Shown one piece after another: positions 10,318-22,259 of a stretch of 64,000 bases of DNA (positions within the stretch are counted from its first letter, which is position 1; the number at the start of each line of letters is the position of its first letter). The notes under the pieces were generated by a model. It was not told the origin of the DNA. It ran no database searches and was given only the letters and a program-made list of their open reading frames with translations. The stretch is taken from NCBI GenBank assembly GCA_928212115.1, contig CAKMRJ010005745.1:80585060-80649059 (forward strand). Direction: 5' to 3'. This stretch comes from Lactuca virosa (Eukaryota; Streptophyta; Magnoliopsida; Asterales; Asteraceae). The position numbers and the translations under genes are program-made.

Positions 10318-11847
10318 ATGGCAATTATTGAAACATCATTTTGGAAAGTTGATGTTATTTTCATATTAGCTATGGGTTTCTTAATTTTATCGAGTGTGAA
10401 AGGAAATAGCCAGCCATTAGTTCCAGCACTTTTCATATTCGGAGACTCGGTTGTTGATGTCGGAAACAATAATCACCTTGAAACCGTTGTCAAATCAAAC
10501 TTCCCTCCTTATGGTAGAGACTTCATAAACCACCACCCCACTGGGAGGTTTTGTAACGGCAAACTGGCGTCTGATTTTACTGGTAAAAATTCTCTTTTAC
10601 TATATCACACATGGTCCTATAAGTATATTTATATGTAGTGGAGTCTCCCCTATTTCTATAAAACTCTTTAATTTGGAAACTAGATTTGTTGAATTTTTTT
10701 GCATATCATTCATTTGTTGATTTGCATCGACTATCTTTTATAGTCAAAGTATTGTCATATTTTTGGTACAGGTGAAAACCTAGGATTCACAACATATCCC
10801 CCACCCATACTAAGCAAAGAAGCCAATGGGAAGAACCTCTTACTTGGAGCCAACTTTGCATCCGGTAGCTCAGGATATTATGAGACAACCGCCAAGCTAT
10901 ATGCAAGAAAACATTTCCTTCATATCTTTTTTACATGATATTATAAATGCATATTTAGAATATAATCATTTTAGTTCTTTTGATATATGATCAGAACACG
11001 ATTCCCTTGAGCAAGCAACTTGGGTACTACAAGGAGTACCAGAAGAAGCTGGTGGATTTTGCAGGGAAGTCCAATGCAACTTCAATAATCACAGGTTCAA
11101 TATACCTTGTTAGCTCTGGAAGTAGCGACTTTGTTCAAAACTACTATGTTAACCCACTTCTCTACAAAGTCTACACACCTTACCAATTCTCAGATATCCT
11201 TATAGATGCCTACTCCCATTTCATCAAGGTTAAAAGAACTTATATATTTGAATTCAGTTTTCTGTTAGTAAAATTTTACAGATTACCAATGGATTACTTG
11301 TGACAGGAATTATATAAGCTAGGAGCAAGAAAGATCGGCGTATCGACATTACCACCAATTGGGTGCTTACCAGCATCCATTACAATCTTTGGTGAAGATA
11401 GCAACGAATGTGTTACCAAGATGAACTCAGTAGCCGAATACTTTAATAAAAAGCTCAATGCCACATCTCTAATATTAAAGGCCAAACTGTCGGGACTTAA
11501 TCTTGTGGTGCTTGATATCTACAAACCTCTTTATGACCTGGTGCAGAAGCCTAGCGATTATGGTATCCTATTGAAGCCTACAATCGTTAATGCATGCATA
11601 CTGTACTCTATACATGTAGTGGTATAATAATGAAATGATTTGTACTGTTTTAGGGTTCTTTGAAGCACGAAAGGCTTGTTGTGGGACAGGATTGGTGGAG
11701 ACGTCGTTTCTATGCAATGAGAAGTCACCAGGGACGTGTGCAAATGCCACAGAATATGTTTTCTGGGATGGGTTTCATCCATCGGAAGCAGCAAACAAAA
11801 TCTTGTCAGACGACTTGATCGTTGCTGGCATCTCTCTTGTATCGTGA
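10318..11847 (+). CDS. GDSL esterase/lipase, five exons
   Basis: The product is a secreted-type serine hydrolase of the plant GDSL/SGNH family, which cleaves ester bonds in lipids or cell-surface polymers; the natural substrate cannot be told. Exons: 10318-10582, 10772-10902, 10995-11228, 11307-11562 and 11654-11847, joining to 359 codons, the usual family length. ATG 10318 is chosen because it starts the signal peptide (hydrophobic residues 13-26). Block I FIFGDSVVDVGNNN carries the nucleophile Ser44. Block II GANFAS starts at Gly114. Block III reads GSSDF (174-178), a variant of GxND where Asn is replaced, also known in plant relatives. Block V DGFH gives Asp334 and His337. Introns 1, 3 and 4 are GT-AG; intron 2 appears to use a GC donor. 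It stands alone among transposons, and all frames and catalytic residues are intact, so it is probably functional. Confidence 0.92.
10903..10994 (+). other. GC-AG intron of the GDSL gene
   Basis: The codons for LY at the end of exon 2 are followed by GCAAGAAAAC, and the frame resumes as NTIPLS after ATGATCAG at 10994. Splicing at GC...AG restores the family's normal LYN-I-LS junction at phase 0. Without splicing, the frame hits a stop within a dozen codons. Confidence 0.75.
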
Positions 11848-13443
11848 ATTCTTCAAAACCATTTTTATGACGTACTTTGCCTATGATGTTCAAGCATAAT
11901 TAGTTTCTATCCACAGTTACATCTATGTAATTCTGGGTATACTTAATATTGGAATATATAATTATACGAAATTTCTATAATTATTTATACACATTGGAAT
12001 CAATCCTGTAATAATGACTATATTTCGCTGGTATGATATATTCATGAATTCTTGTATTTGATATTTTTTTTTGTCATATTTTGCTGGAAAAATTGGTTTA
12101 ACCATTTTCACTAATAATATTCCCATTTTTAATCATAAATTTAGAACCATAAAATGGATAACGGATATATAATTTTGTTTTCCTCGGTAATACCTTGGGT
12201 TTGGTATATTATACGTCTAAAATGAAGTTAAGATTAATAAGAAATTAATTCTTAAAGTAAGTTAGTTGGATAAATCGGAAATAAAAATAAAGTGGACTTT
12301 TAGCCATTAAATAAGTCTTAAAGACTATTTTACAAGAGAAAACTTGAAATTTTGGTGACTAATACTTATACTTACTCATTGGTGGATATATTATAGATAA
12401 ACTATATCGTGAGTTTTTGCTATTTTCATTAATTTTTCAATTGCCAAGATCAAAGTCTTTAAAGGTTGTCTTCTAAATATCCTATGTGTTTTTTAAAATT
12501 TTCTATATCATGTAATTGAATCGCTGGTGTTTTTTTTTTTTTTTTTTAAATTGGTCTTAAAATAAATGTTATTTTAAAATTGTCTCCGTTTGCCGCTTAT
12601 AATAATTTTATAAATAAAGATTGTTTTTAGCTTATCAAAACTCATCAGTGGATCAGAGCTTCTTTTAAATGTTATAAAAATTTATTATTATGTTTGGTAA
12701 ACATTGGTTTTGAAAAATATGTTTGGTATTTCTGTTGGCAAAGAAATGACCAAATATATTTTCTATGATAACTTGTTTTATAATTGTTATTTTATGCAAC
12801 CAAAATTTTCGTTCATTTTGGTTGTATATAGTTGTCTTAATTATAAAAATAAAATGTTTGTTTATTTTATATGATGTTATGTATAAACACGTCATTAATT
12901 AGGACCATTGTAGTGTTGTTGGTTGTTATTTTTTTTTTTTCATAAAACACTACTAGAAAACAACATTTTAATGACACGCATTACGTAAGGCTGTTGCTAG
13001 ACAACATCTGGATAAATAAACTAAAACAAACAAATACTACTTATAAATTGAAAATAGGTTAAAAGGAAGAATTGCTCAATTTGGAACTTTCAAAGAACTC
13101 TTAAAATAAAACATAGGATTTGAAGTTATAAACAAGCTCTGGAATCAGTCCTAGCAGTTGAGAATTCAAGTCGGGCTAAACATAGTATAAGGAATATGTT
13201 CAAAAGAATATAGAAACACAACCAAGAAAAGCAATAATCTTTCCTTTTGGTTTCTATTTAAGGTAACTATAGGTCATCTAAAGAATAAAGATCAAGGATT
13301 AAATATACGATCTTTATATTGCCTTTATGATCCGCTTCACAAAATCACATCAACAATTACAAAAGAAAAGCATATAAGTATCCATCAGGAAAACTAATTG
13401 GTTTTCTTTTTAAATAAGACTTATTAATGAAGGAAATACTTAC
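11848..13443. other. AT-rich intergenic sequence with a possible CACTA terminus
   Basis: No gene is supported between the GDSL stop and the CAND1 exons. Around 12528-12547 there is a long T run. CACTACTAGAAAACAAC at 12948-12964 resembles a CACTA transposon terminus and is followed by about 60 bp of GC-richer sequence, but no partner end was found. Confidence 0.4.
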
Positions 13444-14152
13444 ATTTTCTCCCACATCGACTGTGATTTTCCCATTTCAGTCATTAGATTCTTGAACTTA
13501 TGGATACAATCTCCTCCTCTAAAAAACAACAATGAGGTACTAGTTAGAACTAGACTTTTATTTTTTCCTATCACAACATTGTACTTTGAAAAATTTACCT
13601 TGCCCAAGTCAATAAATAAATACTCATTGCCTATAACTGGTTAAGTATTTTGAAATTATAATTTCCTAATAAGAAAAAAATTTGGAAGTACGATGCTATG
13701 ATCGTTTAGAATATTTAAAGTGTTAGGCCTTAAAAAGAGAATATTAAATGAAAGTACATTGCTATTTCTTTCATTCAGCATGTATTACAGGACTTGAAAA
13801 CCAAGATTTTGTTTTGTAATTTATAGTAAAAAGACACACTTGATATGATTCAAAGATTCAACAGATATAAGGGCACTTTGAATCATGTCTTCATTGCGAT
13901 CAACTTCTTGTTGTTCAACATATTGTTTGGGCTTAAAGTTGACTGTTTTCTGTAGAGGATCCACCAATGAATCTAGAACTGTAATAAATGTTGAAAAATA
14001 TATAAGTTACCATTAATTAACATTTGTTAAATTTAAAAAAAAAGAAAAAGAAAAAAGAACACATCAATAAAAACTTGCTAAGATAGCCGAAGGAAACTTG
14101 TCGACAAGTTTCGAGAGGATACGATGGCAAGGAATCTTAACATCATAATGAT
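13444..14152 (-). pseudogene. CAND1: CAND1 C-terminal exons, gene fragment
   Basis: Three minus-strand exons, 14152-14075, 13978-13840 and 13518-13444, join in frame through GT-AG introns of 96 and 321 bp (phases 1 and 2). The joined product contains DHYDVKIPCHRILSKL, LDSLVDPLQKTVNFKPK, EVDRNEDMIQSAL and GGDCIHKFKNLM in the order found near the C-terminus of CAND1. That protein binds cullins lacking NEDD8 and exchanges SCF substrate receptors. The last exon, expected to encode the end of the protein, was not found, and the upstream intron is interrupted at 14211 by the gypsy A LTR. All visible frames and splice sites are intact. I therefore cannot exclude a live gene with a giant intron, but a truncated copy is more likely. 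Confidence 0.75.
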
Positions 14153-14210
14153 CTGGAACGAAAAAATAATTATATATTATTGAAAATATGATTTTTGAAC
14201 AGTTGAAAAA

Positions 14211-16180
14211 TGTAACACCCTGTTCGAGTCGTTTCTTAATTTGGGGCCGTGACCCGAAGATCAATTATCATAAGGTTTCGGGCTTTGAGGAAAGAGAAGT
14301 TTAGACCCATTTGGATGTGGGTAATGTAGCTTATGCGATCTAAGAGTTCGGTATGTGTTTTGGAGTCCAAGGGTAAATTGGTAAAAGTGATGGTTCGGAC
14401 CTTTCATGAATTAAGATTTAAGTTCGGAAGGTTTTAAAGGCTATGGAGACTTGACAGGAGTGTAGGGCTTCTCTTTACCTTTCCGAGCATATAAGGAACG
14501 CCGAAAACATATTTGGGATTCGGAAGTTATGGCTAGTAGAAGTTATGAAAATTTTGGGTTAAGCCGAGTATGTTGGGCGTATTGGGCAAGAGTGATCACG
14601 GAGGGCAACCTAGTACGTTGGCGGTACCGGGAGTATGCTGGGCATACGCAACCCAAACTCAAACCCTAATTTTGGGTCTTGGACCATATTTAACGACCTT
14701 AACTCATTTCCAACCCTCCTTACCTTCAACCTCCACCCTCTTAAGCTATTCCTCGAAACCCTAGCCTCATTTGAATGATTATTAAGCCTTTAAGGGATTT
14801 TGGTGCTTTTGGAAGAAGAAGAACTCTTTGGAGAAGTGTTGGTTGTCTTGGAGCTTGTAGATCCAGGCCTTGTTCACATTGATCTAGCTTCTAGAGGTAT
14901 AAAGTTTTAATCTTGATGGTTCTCTCATGTACATCTAGTTTGGATTATGATTTGTCATGTTTTGGTCCCATGAGTTGATCCTTGAGAGTAAATGCTACTC
15001 CATAGGTTTTGGGTTGTTTATTTTGATGTTTTGAGGTCCCTTGTTCATAAAGTTTGCATCTTGATGGTTGTGGACCAACCATGCATGAGTTGTTGACCTC
15101 TTGGTGAAGCTAGTAGGGTAGATTTGGGTTTTGTGTTTCTTGGAGCCATGCAAAGGCATCAAGTTGATGACTTTATTGATTAAGACACCCATTAGAATTA
15201 GATTCGAGCCTTGGATGTAAAGTCTTAAAGGATTAAGCACTTTTAAGTAAGTCCTTGGTCATTTTGTTATGTTAGGAAGCTTAAGTTTGGTGTTGGGCTT
15301 TATTAAGTCATGCTAGGTCATAAAGTCAGGAAATTTATGACTCTATACGTCCATTAGGCTGGAACTTGAGGATTTGGTCATTTGGTCTTAGAGGAATAAG
15401 ACCTAAAAATGGAGTTTGGGCTTAAGCACCATACAATGGGCGTATTGAGGTGGTACGCGGGGCGTATGCACCAAGGTGGCATAATGGGCCATTTTTTGGG
15501 CCTTAGGTCTTTTGGGTTTTGGGTCATGAGTTGTTGGGTCAGATATGGGACGGGTAAAATGGTCGTTTACCCATTGGAATGATAGAATATGAATTGGATC
15601 TTGGATTATGGGAAATTGCCTTAATTATTGATTAGGGATAATTTGGTTGTATTCAGTGCGAGGACCCCAGTAGCAGCAACGTGTGTTACTCAGTTATCTC
15701 TAGATTGAGTTGATTCTCCTCACAGTATTTGGCGGGTCGAAGGCACCAATGCCGACCCATAGATTATATTTACTAGAATGCTAGCTGTCTGTGTGACACT
15801 TGTATGTATTGTATGTGTTTGTATATGAATTTCGGGCGGGGCCTGATGAATGTTTTGGGCGGGGCCCACCACACATGACTGACAGATCTATACTGGGCAG
15901 GCCCGATGTATGTATGTATGGTATGTGGTATTTTGGGGAACTCACTAAGCTTTGTGCTTACAGTTTTATGGTTATGGTTTCAGGTACTTCCAGTTCGAGA
16001 GGGAAGGGCCCAACTTGAACGCAGCGCATCCACCCATATTTCCGCACTTTATAATTTAGGGATTGTACTCTGATAACTATTTTTACTCTGACATACTTTT
16101 AAATGGTTGATAAGAATAAATGGTGTTTATGTGTTGAATTAAAAATGAAATTTCGACCTTATAATTTTCAGGATGTTACA
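14211..16180 (+). mobile_element. 5' LTR of gypsy A
   Basis: It starts TGTAACACCC and ends GGATGTTACA, directly before a tRNA-Met-type primer-binding site, so it is a 5' LTR of about 1.97 kb. A second copy in the same orientation begins at 22260. It carries palindromic GTACG..GTAC words upstream of a TATA-like CATATTTAAC (14685), teloboxes at 14661 and 14756, GGGCGGGGCC repeats at 15834, 15857 and 15895, and the hairpin TAAGCTTTGTGCTTA at 15946-15960. It inserted into the intron upstream of the first visible CAND1 exon. Confidence 0.9.
14568..14694 (+). promoter_or_regulatory. LTR promoter module of gypsy A, 5' copy
   Basis: Inverted-repeat 15-mers related to GTACGCTGGGCGTAC start at 14568, 14613 and 14632; the partner of the first, kept in the 3' LTR, is lost here. 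AAACCCTAA at 14661 and the TATA-like CATATTTAAC at 14685 follow. A further pair lies downstream at 15431 and 15453. Confidence 0.6.
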
Positions 16181-16183
16181 AGT

Positions 16184-16195
16184 TGGTATCAGAGC
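16184..16195 (+). other. Primer-binding site of gypsy A
   Basis: TGGTATCAGAGC lies three bases after the end of the LTR. It is the standard complement of the 3' end of initiator tRNA-Met used to prime minus-strand DNA synthesis in plant LTR elements. Confidence 0.9.
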
Positions 16196-16958
16196 CTTGG
16201 TTTGAGGGATTCAAAGACACTCCCGGGTGTGACTGAACTTAAACTGAGGGATTTGTAATTTTTTGAAAGAAAAAAATTTCTAATAGATTTAAAATGGGGG
16301 GGGGGGGTGATGCGTGCAATCGACCAAGCTTAAGTAAGTGATTCCTAGAATACCCATACATGTTGATATGTTATATGTTATGAGAATTGCATGCTAGATT
16401 AAGGCTAAGGATCTGTTCATAGTTTCATGTTAGGAGAGATGCCTTTGTAGAACCCTTAGTGATGTGATTTAACTATTAAGTGAATATGTTAAGTCACATG
16501 CTTCAAGGGTTAAATAATCTCAGAGTGATGGATTTGGCTCTATTACGCAGCTCTCGTTTGAGTCTAACCGTTGTAGGGTTGAGTCTTTTACTCGGAGGAT
16601 TATCTAAGCTTTGTTGCATGTGATTGCATTCATGAAGTAGTTAGCTGATATTAGTGGGAGTTCTTAAATAGGTGATGACAGAGTGAGGCCAGGAACCTAG
16701 GAAAGCCTAGGAAGTGCTTTAGTGGGTTGGTTGCACTGTTTAGCAAAGTACTTGGAGTACCCACTCGAGAAGGTGAATTGGAGGATTCGGGATAAATCTT
16801 GAGGAAAGTATGGGTAGGTGTGGAAGGTAGTATTGGGCCGGTACTACTGAAAGCACATGATATATACTTGAATCGAGGGGAGTCACGGAGAATCTAGGAA
16901 GCGTGTAGGATAAGGATTCTTTGAGTATGTTCTGATTATTGTATGGTTGCTTTTCAGT

Positions 16959-17798
16959 ATGGTGATGAGTACTCATGGCGGAGGGTATGGATTAGGCTCA
17001 GGTGCTGGCACCGAGCTGATGGATGAGCGGATGCGGGAGTTCATCTCGTCGGAGATCACCCGCTGTATTTTGGAGCAGCCTCATGTGATCTTTGGTACGA
17101 TCAAGGAGGGGATCATGGAGATTATGCAGGAGAGTCCGGACATGTACCGCAATGGGATTATAAAGTTGTTGGATGAGCGACTCGGGGACCTTCGGGATGA
17201 GATTGCAGCAGGACAGATGGAGGCTCATCGGGAGCTCAAGGTTTGTGGAGCCCTAGAATTTTTCGAGGAGGAGGATCCTATTGCTAGTTCTTTCCATGAG
17301 GGATCGAAGGTGGGTTATGCATCATGAATTCAGGGAGATCGATTCCGTGATTGGACTACTACTGAGATTTCACAAACTTTACAAGATGAGTTACCCGATA
17401 TTATTAGTCATGTCACTAACAGGTTGGTCACCAAGTTCGAGGATAAGATCTCGACCGTTCAGACAATTGATGGGATGGTTGAGGTGACTCGGGAGCGGGA
17501 GCTTGGTTTGGAGAGGCAACTGGGAAAGAGGAAGCAGACTCATGATCTGACTCTGGTAGCAACATCTAAGCGGTTTGATGTTGCCATTTCTAGTGCTAGA
17601 GGCCTGAGTGGCCACAACATTTTTGCTAAGGGTAGAGGAACCCACAAGCCTGTGCGCTACTAGTTTAAATGTGGAAGGTGCGGATGTAAGAGTCATGTTC
17701 GGCAAGATTGCACCCTAGAGATGGAATCGTGTCATCGTTGTCATCAGCCTAGCCATATTAGGGCAAGTTGCACACGATTCTTGATCGGGGCGGCTTAG
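16959..17798 (+). pseudogene. Gypsy A gag, broken, with two CCHC zinc knuckles
   Basis: An ATG at 16959 opens a gag-like frame (helical, Glu/Met-rich) that runs to a stop at 17325-17327. A second frame continues at 17424-17660, ends in an amber codon and reads on through CGRCGCKSHVRQDC and CHRCHQPSHIRASC, both CX2CX4HX4C zinc knuckles of the nucleocapsid type, to a stop at 17796-17798. At least one frameshift and one nonsense codon therefore separate the parts. No protease, reverse transcriptase or integrase motif was seen downstream before the 3' LTR, so the element is either heavily decayed or a gag-only non-autonomous type. Confidence 0.7.
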
Positions 17799-19885
17799 AC
17801 CCCATCATCCGCAATATTTCAGGAGGCAGAGCTAATACTTCAAGACCTCGAGAGTATGTATTCCTTCATGCATTTTAATTGCTTTTGCTTATGTGATTGG
17901 GTGATGAGACGTTACGTTCGGTTTAGTTAAGACCCCACCTAGGATCACAATTTTTTATGGTTTCCTTGTTATTATTATCGGAAGATCGTCATATGCCAAA
18001 TTGCATGTTGAGAGTCATGATTAGAAACATGTCTGGTGGAGTTGGATTCAGATCGTCAGCTATCAATAGAGTGGGCCCTTGAGTGAACTGAGTATCCAGC
18101 TCGGAGGATCAGCAACTAGATTGACATGATAGATTCAACATAATGGACCAGAAGGAGCTGCAACGTGATTTCATTTGAGTGTTTCAAATTTGAGATGGTT
18201 GAGATCTTTCATGGATGAGAGGAGTAAAGGATTGGTCAAAATGCGAGTTCAAGGGAGTTATGGCCAGGTTCATGTTTTCAGGATTATAAGAGTGGTCCCC
18301 GCATCAGAAGCTTTTAGGAAAGGACCTCATGGAAGGTGGTTGACCCCTTCTGGGACAACGAAGTTAGATTTTAGAAGTGCTTATGTCTATCAGGATGGAT
18401 GTCAGCTACTTGTTGATAGGCTTTGAATCGATGGCTACCGCTAGTAGGGAAAGAGCAGTAGTGAATCATCACTCCGGAGTATGGATGATGAATCAACCAC
18501 ATGGGTTTGTTCAGATGCTGAGATTGTCAAGAGAATTTAAATAGAATTGTTAGAGATTTTCTGAGTGTATCGATCAATTTTTTAGAAAGTGGGTAGTTGG
18601 ATTGGTGAGTTGTCCGTTCTGGTCGAGGGTTTATAGTTCTTTGTCATCAGTTGATGTGGCTCAAAGATTTGGAATTTTATCACATGGGAGTGATTCGGGT
18701 GGTGAAGTGTTTAAATTAGTATGGGATGTGGGTACCCTAGCTTTTATGGTCATGTAATCTTAGTTCATGGAAGCTCAGGAGAAGAGTAGCGGAGTAGCGA
18801 AGTTGCAAGATGGTTTGAAAATCCATCGATTATGAAGTTAACATAGTGCAATTGAATCCCAGTGGGGGAGAACTGTTAGGATTATTAGGAGTAATTCTAG
18901 GTGCGAAACCAGGAGGAATTCCATACTTTAAGCAAGTGGAGGGCCAGTTCTAATTGTGGTGTGGACCGAGATTGCACAAGGAATGAGGATTCGGGTTATC
19001 TTGCCTGAATATGTGAAGCATTAGTTGTGGCACATAGCGGTTATATGATCAGATACAAGTTGAGGGTGATGTCAGAGCCTCTATGCATGTCCTTGTCTGA
19101 TGAAGGCTTTGGGGTTCGAAGCATGACCCTAACACCTGATTAGGATACAATCAATGTGGTTTGACCCGTGTTTGATTGTGTGAGACCCATGGGCGAGGCC
19201 TATTCGATTGTTCAGATTAGATGAGACCCGTGGGCGAGGCCCGTTTGGTTATGATGGCGTGGGTGAGACCCGGTGAAATTTGGCTTGAGCATAGTATTAG
19301 ATCACGTTTAGAGTAGGATGACTCTGTGGTCAGTGAGTGGCATCTGTGTGGTGTTTAGGCTAGGGTAGCCCTTATCTGTTAAACTCTTAGTCGGAGCATT
19401 GTGGCGGGACAAGGTGTGAGACTATCAGTCTCAGTGGTCGATTGTGGATTTTAAATCTCAGTTTAGTGGAGGGTCGCCGTGGAATCAAAAGATTTCGGAT
19501 AGAATGCAAGTGTAAATCTTTGGATTTCGGGATGGGAGTTATGTTCCCGGTTGACACCAAGGGATGGGACTCACGTGGGGAGTCGCCTTTGTTTATATGA
19601 AAGATCTTTTCAACAACAAGGTATGGTCAAGGATTCTGCCTGCCAAGCGTATCCAGTTAGATAATTTAGGATCGAAAGGATGTCATTCAGTTCAGATTGC
19701 AAAGAGAGGTTCTATTGATTGTGGTTTGGAATGGTTCTACCTATGTGGAGGTTAGGTAAAGTTTTGGGTTTCAGACTTATAGCAGAGGAGTGTTGGTTTT
19801 TCCGTATTATTTAAAGTTAGTGGATCAATAATTCGTTCTCTATCAGGGCATGTGAGTCCTTCTAAGGTTGGGTTTTGATGGTAGC
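17799..19885 (+). mobile_element. Gypsy A internal region, non-coding
   Basis: Frames are short and show no pol domain. A second polypurine-like tract, AGTGGGGGAGAACTG, lies at 18861-18875, far from the 3' LTR. At about 19180-19275 three GAGACCC(A/G)TGGGCGAGGCC-like phrases recur, resembling the hairpin repeats of the LTRs. Confidence 0.5.
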
Positions 19886-20508
19886 TATGGCAACCCAGAG
19901 AATACGACACTAAACGCCGTTAACACTTAACGATAAGACGTAAGAATGTAATAAGGAAAACCTTGTAACTACCCGACATATATTAATATATTCAAAATTT
20001 TCATCCTTAATTACATCAACCATTAGGCTAAAAAATACGTGCGCAAAATGTCGCGTCACTTTGCGAGCATGTTAGTATATTTAGACTCCTTAAGCTACCT
20101 CAATTCCAGAAATATAAATTTCGTAAGAATCCGACACGGTATGGAGGAGATATAACGTTTATGGTAAATTTATATCTACCGTAATTAAAAAGTTACAACG
20201 ACGAAAACTACAAGGTGATTAGTTGACATTTGAAGAATGGCACCAACTAGACGATTGTAGTACTACTTAAAGTAGGAATTATGAGACAAGGAACGCCTAA
20301 AATAGACATCATGTGTGAGAGTTATGATTTTTATAAAATTATAATGGTAATAAAAACACGTCGAAAAAAATGAGAGTCAAAACTTGACAAAAGGACCAAA
20401 AGGAAAGTTGTAGAGAATGACGATACCTAAACAAATATATAAGAGTCATTCAAAACGGAGTTCATATACGAGAGTTAAAAAATTTTAAAGTTTAATTTTT
20501 ATCGCCAC

Positions 20509-20640
20509 GTGCGCTCGCGCGCACTGACACCCGATTGTGTCGAGATACAGGATGATGTGGCACACGGAGATGAGGAAACGTGGCACGATCGTGCGGTTCG
20601 TAGGCAATGCGCAATGTGCACTCTAAACCTGCTATAAATA
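20509..20640 (+). promoter_or_regulatory. Promoter region of the solo LTR: GC-rich palindromes and TATA box
   Basis: GTGCGCTCGCGCGCAC (20509-20524) and the perfect palindrome GCACGATCGTGC (20584-20595) lie upstream of TATAAATA (20633-20640). The CT-rich sequence after the TATA box looks like a transcript leader. Confidence 0.55.
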
Positions 20641-20809
20641 GTAGGTCTTGGCAGTCCATTTCCCTCACACCAATCTCAAATCCTCTCTCAAATCGCATCC
20701 TGTGCCATTGCCCCGATCACCTCTCAAAGCGCTAACTTGTGGTTTCTACCCTACACAAACGTTTTCAAAATCACACGAGAGTTCACGACCCAACTTTCAA
20801 CTCCTTTCC

Positions 20810-20825
20810 GGGGGGGGGGGGGGGG
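20810..20825. repeat. Run of 16 G
   Basis: An uninterrupted G run lies in the transcribed part of the solo LTR; a shorter run of 12 G lies at 16296-16307 just after the gypsy A primer-binding site. Run length may be affected by sequencing error. Confidence 0.85.
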
Positions 20826-21112
20826 ATAATGTCTAAAATACAACTTACGTAGTTATTACTAATTATAGTTAGATAATTATGCCCATATCATTAGGATAAT
20901 ATTAGACCGATACTTACTCTGCCCAAACTCTTTAGCTAATATTATGCCTAGTTGCTATGCTGAAGCACTATGATAGATAAGATCATACCTAGTTCTCACG
21001 CTTGCTAGTTTCCAGGAAACGTTCAAACTCGTTGTTATAGCTACCTTTGGATAAGCATAGTACCTAGTGTTACTCTGTCCAAATTCTCGGCTACGCTAAA
21101 CACACTAAATAC

Positions 21113-21114
<2 letters not shown>

Positions 21115-21172
<58 letters not shown>
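21115..21172. repeat. TA microsatellite
   Basis: About 29 TA units in the 3' half of the solo LTR. Confidence 0.95.
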
Positions 21173-21175
<3 letters not shown>

Positions 21176-22034
21176 AGTATATTTTATAAAACACAATGCG
21201 AATAACAACATGATCGACCAGGGGAGGCCCCTATGACAAGAGTTAGATGAGACACGATCCATCAACACGCTGATTGATATTCAGCTTGCGCCCGACCTAT
21301 AATCATTAATTCTTAAATGAGTGAGAGAGATATGTATATAGCTATACGAGATTGACAATCCAACCTGTGGTTGCTAGCTACAACCCGACGACAAGTCGAA
21401 GCATGCATTACTTTCTTGCCACAGTGACGTCCGATGAAGCGTCATGTTATTTCTTTCGCGATCAACAATCATATCTCGATTATACGAACTCATCGTAACT
21501 TTTTCAAACTAAAACTAGATATCATAAACTACTATTAGGGTTAATACAAATAAGTAGTGATAGTACTCACAACCTCTAGGAAGCGAGTTTAGATCAACCA
21601 ACACTCGACTATCTTAGACTCCCAATAGGAACCTACCTATAGAAGTAGTGATAGTACTCACAAACTCAAGGAAGTGAATTTAGGATAAAATAAAACAACT
21701 AAAATACCCACACATGTTTTATAACAAGAAAACCTGTGGACTCACCAACATTATGCTAACCTCTCAAACCACATGTATTCTCAGGAGAATGAACCTACCC
21801 CAAGAAGGAGATAACCCCGGTGGTGCAGTCCGGAACTTATGTGCTTTGCTTTTGTACTTTGCTTTCGTAACCTAACTGTACCTCGAACAATTATGTAATA
21901 TATTTTATTTAATGAATAAATAGCTACATTGTTTAGTACATCATGTGTATTATTCAATGCATATCTTGGCCTGAAATCCTAACATCCTAATGTCGCACAG
22001 CCTGGCGGTTCCGCCGTTGGCCAGGGGTGTGACA

Positions 22035-22259
22035 GTAGCATTGGAAGGTCGCTTTAAGTATGAGTCAATTTATCGTCGAAGCGGGGTTCGAGAGGAATTT
22101 ATCGTAACGTCTGATTTTCCTGGAAGAGCATTCGTCGGTATGAGGCAACATTGCAACCCTGTTAGGATTTCAAGAAAACTCTGTTTAGATCAGCGAGTAT
22201 GGTAGATGAAGCAGTGAGAAATGATTTCAAGGGCGAAATCTAATTTAAGTGGGGAGAGT
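22035..22259 (+). mobile_element. Gypsy A 3' internal end with polypurine tract
   Basis: The right flank of the solo LTR continues gypsy A. It ends in a degenerate pol tail (DFKGEI-stop-FKWG) and the purine tract AAGTGGGGAGAGT directly before the 3' LTR. Confidence 0.7.

Larger units (their letters stand above)
19886..22034 (+). mobile_element. Solo LTR inside gypsy A, target duplication GTAGC
   Basis: A 2.15-kb block ending GGGGTGTGACA is flanked by GTAGC on both sides (19881-19885 and 22035-22039). Joining the outer flanks restores continuous gypsy A sequence. It starts TATGGCAACCC where a TGTGRCAACCC start is expected, so the second base has probably mutated from G to A. The TATA box at 20633 shows plus orientation. 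Its ends resemble the LTR at 60800-62801. With no internal region and one target duplication, it fits recombination between two LTRs of a full element. Confidence 0.82.

Noticed and set aside
13347..13360. Possible last CAND1 exon after an AAG acceptor-like site
   Set aside because: It would add only two or three residues unlike the known CAND1 C-terminus; not convincing.
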